From NCBI GenBank assembly GCA_041675325.1, contig JBAYUG010000087.1:1-14007 (forward strand): a stretch of DNA of 14,007 bases, written 5' to 3'. Under the pieces are notes generated by a model. That model was not told the origin of the DNA. It made no database searches and saw only the letters and a list, made by a program, of their open reading frames with translations. Origin of the DNA: CAIKZJ01 sp041675325. Its GTDB lineage: Bacteria; Bacteroidota; Ignavibacteria; Tepidaquicellales; Tepidaquicellaceae. Position numbers and translations under genes: made by a program. Every line of letters begins with the position of its first letter. Positions within the stretch are counted from its first letter, which is position 1. This document shows positions 11,781 through 14,007 of the stretch, piece after piece.

Positions 11781-14007
11781 TTATTTTATCAGTGACATTT
11801 TCTTCGTCATAATATATTCATATCCGTTGCTTCCTTTTGCACTAATTCTGTAAAAATAAATACCACTTGCGTAATTACTGAAATTTAGATTTATGGTGTT
11901 GTAGCCTGCTTGTACCTGTACATTATTTAAAACAGTGTATATTTCTCTACCTGTTATATCATAAACCTTCAGCGTTACTTTGCTATCAAGTGGTATATCA
12001 TAGTTAATCTTAGTTGTCGGGTTGAAAGGATTCGGATAGTTCTGGCTCAGGTTATAAACCTTAGGTATCCCTACGTCAACGAATCCTTTTAGCTCTAAGT
12101 ATTTGAAATTTCCATTGTTATCTATCTGCTTTAACCTGTAATTATACTTACCTGTCGGTATGTTTAAATCCTTATAAGTATAAACAGTTTGTGAATTTGT
12201 TGTACCGGCACCCTTTATATGCGTAAGTTTTATCCAGCTATTTTCTGCATTAGATTTCCTTTCAATGTCAAAGCCCGCATTATTTACTTCTTCCTCTGTT
12301 ATCCACCTGAGAGCTACTTCTCGTCCCGTTACGTTAGCTGTAAATGAAGCAAGTCCTACCGGCAGAGGAGAATCAACTGATGTTACTGTAAACAATGAGA
12401 ATGAATTCAGATTTGTTGCCTCACAGTAAGCAGGATTACCCGCTGTATATGAACCGTTTGCTGTCTGTGGAGTCCAGGTAATCCCTCCGTCACCACTTTT
12501 CGCTATTCTGGAATTTGAAATATTAGCTATATTTCTTATTGTGTTTCCATAGATATACATTCTTGCATCATAATCAAGCGTACCCGGTGTTCCCGATGAT
12601 ACAAATATACTGTCAAAATAATTTGTGTATTCTTGTGAAGAACCGCCGGGAGGATTTACTCCCCCAAAATGTCTAAGTGATATTTCAAACGGATATCCGG
12701 TCGTTCCGGGATTGAATGTTATCGTTGCTATTCGTTTTCCACCGAAATTGAAATCATAAGTTCCGTCTCCTGTTATCGTATTTGAAACTGAAGTCGGTGT
12801 TGCTGAAGGTGCCCCTATTTCACTGCATCCTATGTCTGTCGCGCCGCCGACAATTGTAGTTGATCTTGAATTGCCTGCTATGTCGCTTCCAACCGTAGGA
12901 TCTGTTACGGGAGTTCCCTGCCCGACTGCATACCAGACTGCCGTCTGAGCGCTGTTTAATGCCAGGTCTGCCGTTGCGGTATTTGACCATAAGTTCGATG
13001 CAGCAAGATTCGCATTGGTTTCGAATAACGAACCCGCATCGCCAAGAGAATTAGTTTTCCAGTCCGTGAAATTCAATCCTGTGTTTGTCGAATAATCACC
13101 GCATTGTGTCGAACTGTTCGCAACTAATAAATTGTAATTCGATGATATGTCTGTCCAGTTTATTGCGTTCAGATTTCCTATTGCCATGTTTCTTGATCCG
13201 CCGGTTCTTGAATTGTAGAATATATTATTGCGGAGTACGGTGAGTCCCGACGTATTTCTAACGAATGCGTATGATATTGTATTAGGTGATGTTCCCGTCG
13301 CCGTTCCGCCTATGTACACTGAATTATAATAAATATTACAGTTAAGTGTCGTTGAGGACCCAGCGTTATTTATACCGTAAATTCTGGTCGGAAATCCCGT
13401 TTGAGTTGCTAATGAAATTGCATTATTGTAAATGTTCAGCGCTGAAGTTGCCGAATTAATTTTTATTCCCGAAACAATTGGTGCAGTTGAGCCTGTATCC
13501 GTAGTTCCCGTTGAATTACTTTGTATATTGTAAATTTTGTTGTTGAAAATATTACACGTTTGTGTAGCATTTCCGCTTGCAAAAATAATCCCGCTCGGTT
13601 CGTGGGTGTTGGCGGCAATTGTAGTATCTCCCGCATGAAACAGTGTATGTATTGTATTGTTTCGAATATTTATTACTGTGTTTACACCGGTATTTGCTGA
13701 CCTTATACCGAATAACTGGAATGATGATGAGTTACCGGTTCCGTTTCCTTTCATGTTATTTATCGAGTTATTGTAAACATCAATATATGCACCTGAAGTA
13801 CCTTGAATATTAATAGCACAGTTTCTGTCATTCCGTTTTCTCCAGTAATTAGCGTATGAGATTGTATTATTTGAAATGACAATTGTATCAGATGAGGATG
13901 CAGTTATAACATCTATCCATCCGTTATCGTATGCGGTTGTTACTGTATCCCATGGATTTGCTCCGCCGCCTATAGTATTGCCAAATATCGTTCCTATATT
14001 TAATCTC
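11781..14007 (-). CDS. Secreted beta-helix T9SS type A sorting domain protein (N-terminus outside window)
   Basis: The minus-strand frame is open from the window edge to TAA at 11781-11783, giving 741 visible residues. It has no stop upstream of the internal Met at 13754, so that Met is not the start. Visible residues about 1-310 are Asn-rich beta-helix turns (ISNNTISYAN, IRNNTIHTL, IFNNKIYNI, LRNNIFYNS), followed by a cap ending GGATDIGCSEIG (about 398). This order, including YNSVYIGGTA, closely parallels the plus-strand beta-helix protein, so the two are homologues. A strand-rich domain follows (about 400-548), with NFGGKRIATITF and KSGDGGITWTPQ. Next is an Fn3-like module beginning LPVGLASFTANVTGREVALRW with EVNNAGFDIERK, and finally a T9SS sorting domain (SQNYPNPFNPTTKINY, then YASGIYFYRISA, ending KKMSLIK). 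It is presumably a surface or secreted adhesin-like protein; no enzyme motif was seen. Confidence 0.88.
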   Translation of the reverse strand, partial: RLNIGTIFGNTIGGGANPWDTVTTAYDNGWIDVITASSSDTIVISNNTISYANYWRKRNDRNCAINIQGTSGAYIDVYNNSINNMKGNGTGNSSSFQLFGIRSANTGVNTVINIRNNTIHTLFHAGDTTIAANTHEPSGIIFASGNATQTCNIFNNKIYNIQSNSTGTTDTGSTAPIVSGIKINSATSALNIYNNAISLATQTGFPTRIYGINNAGSSTTLNCNIYYNSVYIGGTATGTSPNTISYAFVRNTSGLTVLRNNIFYNSRTGGSRNMAIGNLNAINWTDISSNYNLLVANSSTQCGDYSTNTGLNFTDWKTNSLGDAGSLFETNANLAASNLWSNTATADLALNSAQTAVWYAVGQGTPVTDPTVGSDIAGNSRSTTIVGGATDIGCSEIGAPSATPTSVSNTITGDGTYDFNFGGKRIATITFNPGTTGYPFEISLRHFGGVNPPGGSSQEYTNYFDSIFVSSGTPGTLDYDARMYIYGNTIRNIANISNSRIAKSGDGGITWTPQTANGSYTAGNPAYCEATNLNSFSLFTVTSVDSPLPVGLASFTANVTGREVALRWITEEEVNNAGFDIERKSNAENSWIKLTHIKGAGTTNSQTVYTYKDLNIPTGKYNYRLKQIDNNGNFKYLELKGFVDVGIPKVYNLSQNYPNPFNPTTKINYDIPLDSKVTLKVYDITGREIYTVLNNVQVQAGYNTINLNFSNYASGIYFYRISAKGSNGYEYIMTKKMSLIK

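Noticed and set aside
13752..13754. Met at 13754 as the start of the minus-strand T9SS protein
   Set aside because: The same frame stays open to the window edge with further beta-helix turns, and no signal peptide follows this Met, so it is internal.

Overview
The window is AT-rich and looks like an Ignavibacteria/Chlorobi-group (Bacteroidota-related) genome. The main evidence is a set of secreted proteins ending in type IX secretion (T9SS) type A sorting domains with the NYPNPFNP signature. Genes lack Shine-Dalgarno sequences, apart from the transposase, and some starts appear to be TTG or possibly GTG. The assignment rests on recognised motifs only, with no database search.

Layout. Bases 1-6065 (+) hold a run of exported surface proteins: the last 57 codons of one T9SS cargo protein, a 387-residue paralogue-like T9SS protein (211-1374), and a 1564-residue protein with a beta-helix, six Fn3-like repeats and a sorting domain (1371-6065). 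A small five-helix membrane protein of unknown function follows (6247-6891, +). Two copies of a conserved imperfect hairpin (6134-6189 and 6961-7010) lie on either side of it, each beginning exactly 70 nt after a stop codon. On the minus strand are a clear UDP-glucuronate decarboxylase (7386-8339) and a two-gene unit of NTF2/SnoaL-like proteins (9933-9397, then the lipoprotein 9378-8824). Next is a complete IS4-family insertion sequence (10162-11325) with 15-bp terminal inverted repeats and a 9-bp target duplication. The window ends with another large T9SS beta-helix protein on the minus strand (11781 to beyond 14007), whose N-terminus is outside the window.

Intergenic DNA carries most of the unexplained structure: the hairpin pair, and two diverged copies of a ~280-300 bp element (8418-8720 and 11439-11717) that contains a doubled 'atccgcg..aatctg' motif at 19-nt spacing. 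Each of these copies sits just beyond the terminator of a minus-strand gene.

How the parts relate: the T9SS proteins are exported cargo with no secretion machinery nearby. The decarboxylase makes UDP-xylose, probably for surface glycans, but no glycosyltransferase is adjacent. No defence system, CRISPR array, rRNA or tRNA was seen. The best candidates for something undescribed are the hairpin pair and the dispersed intergenic element.
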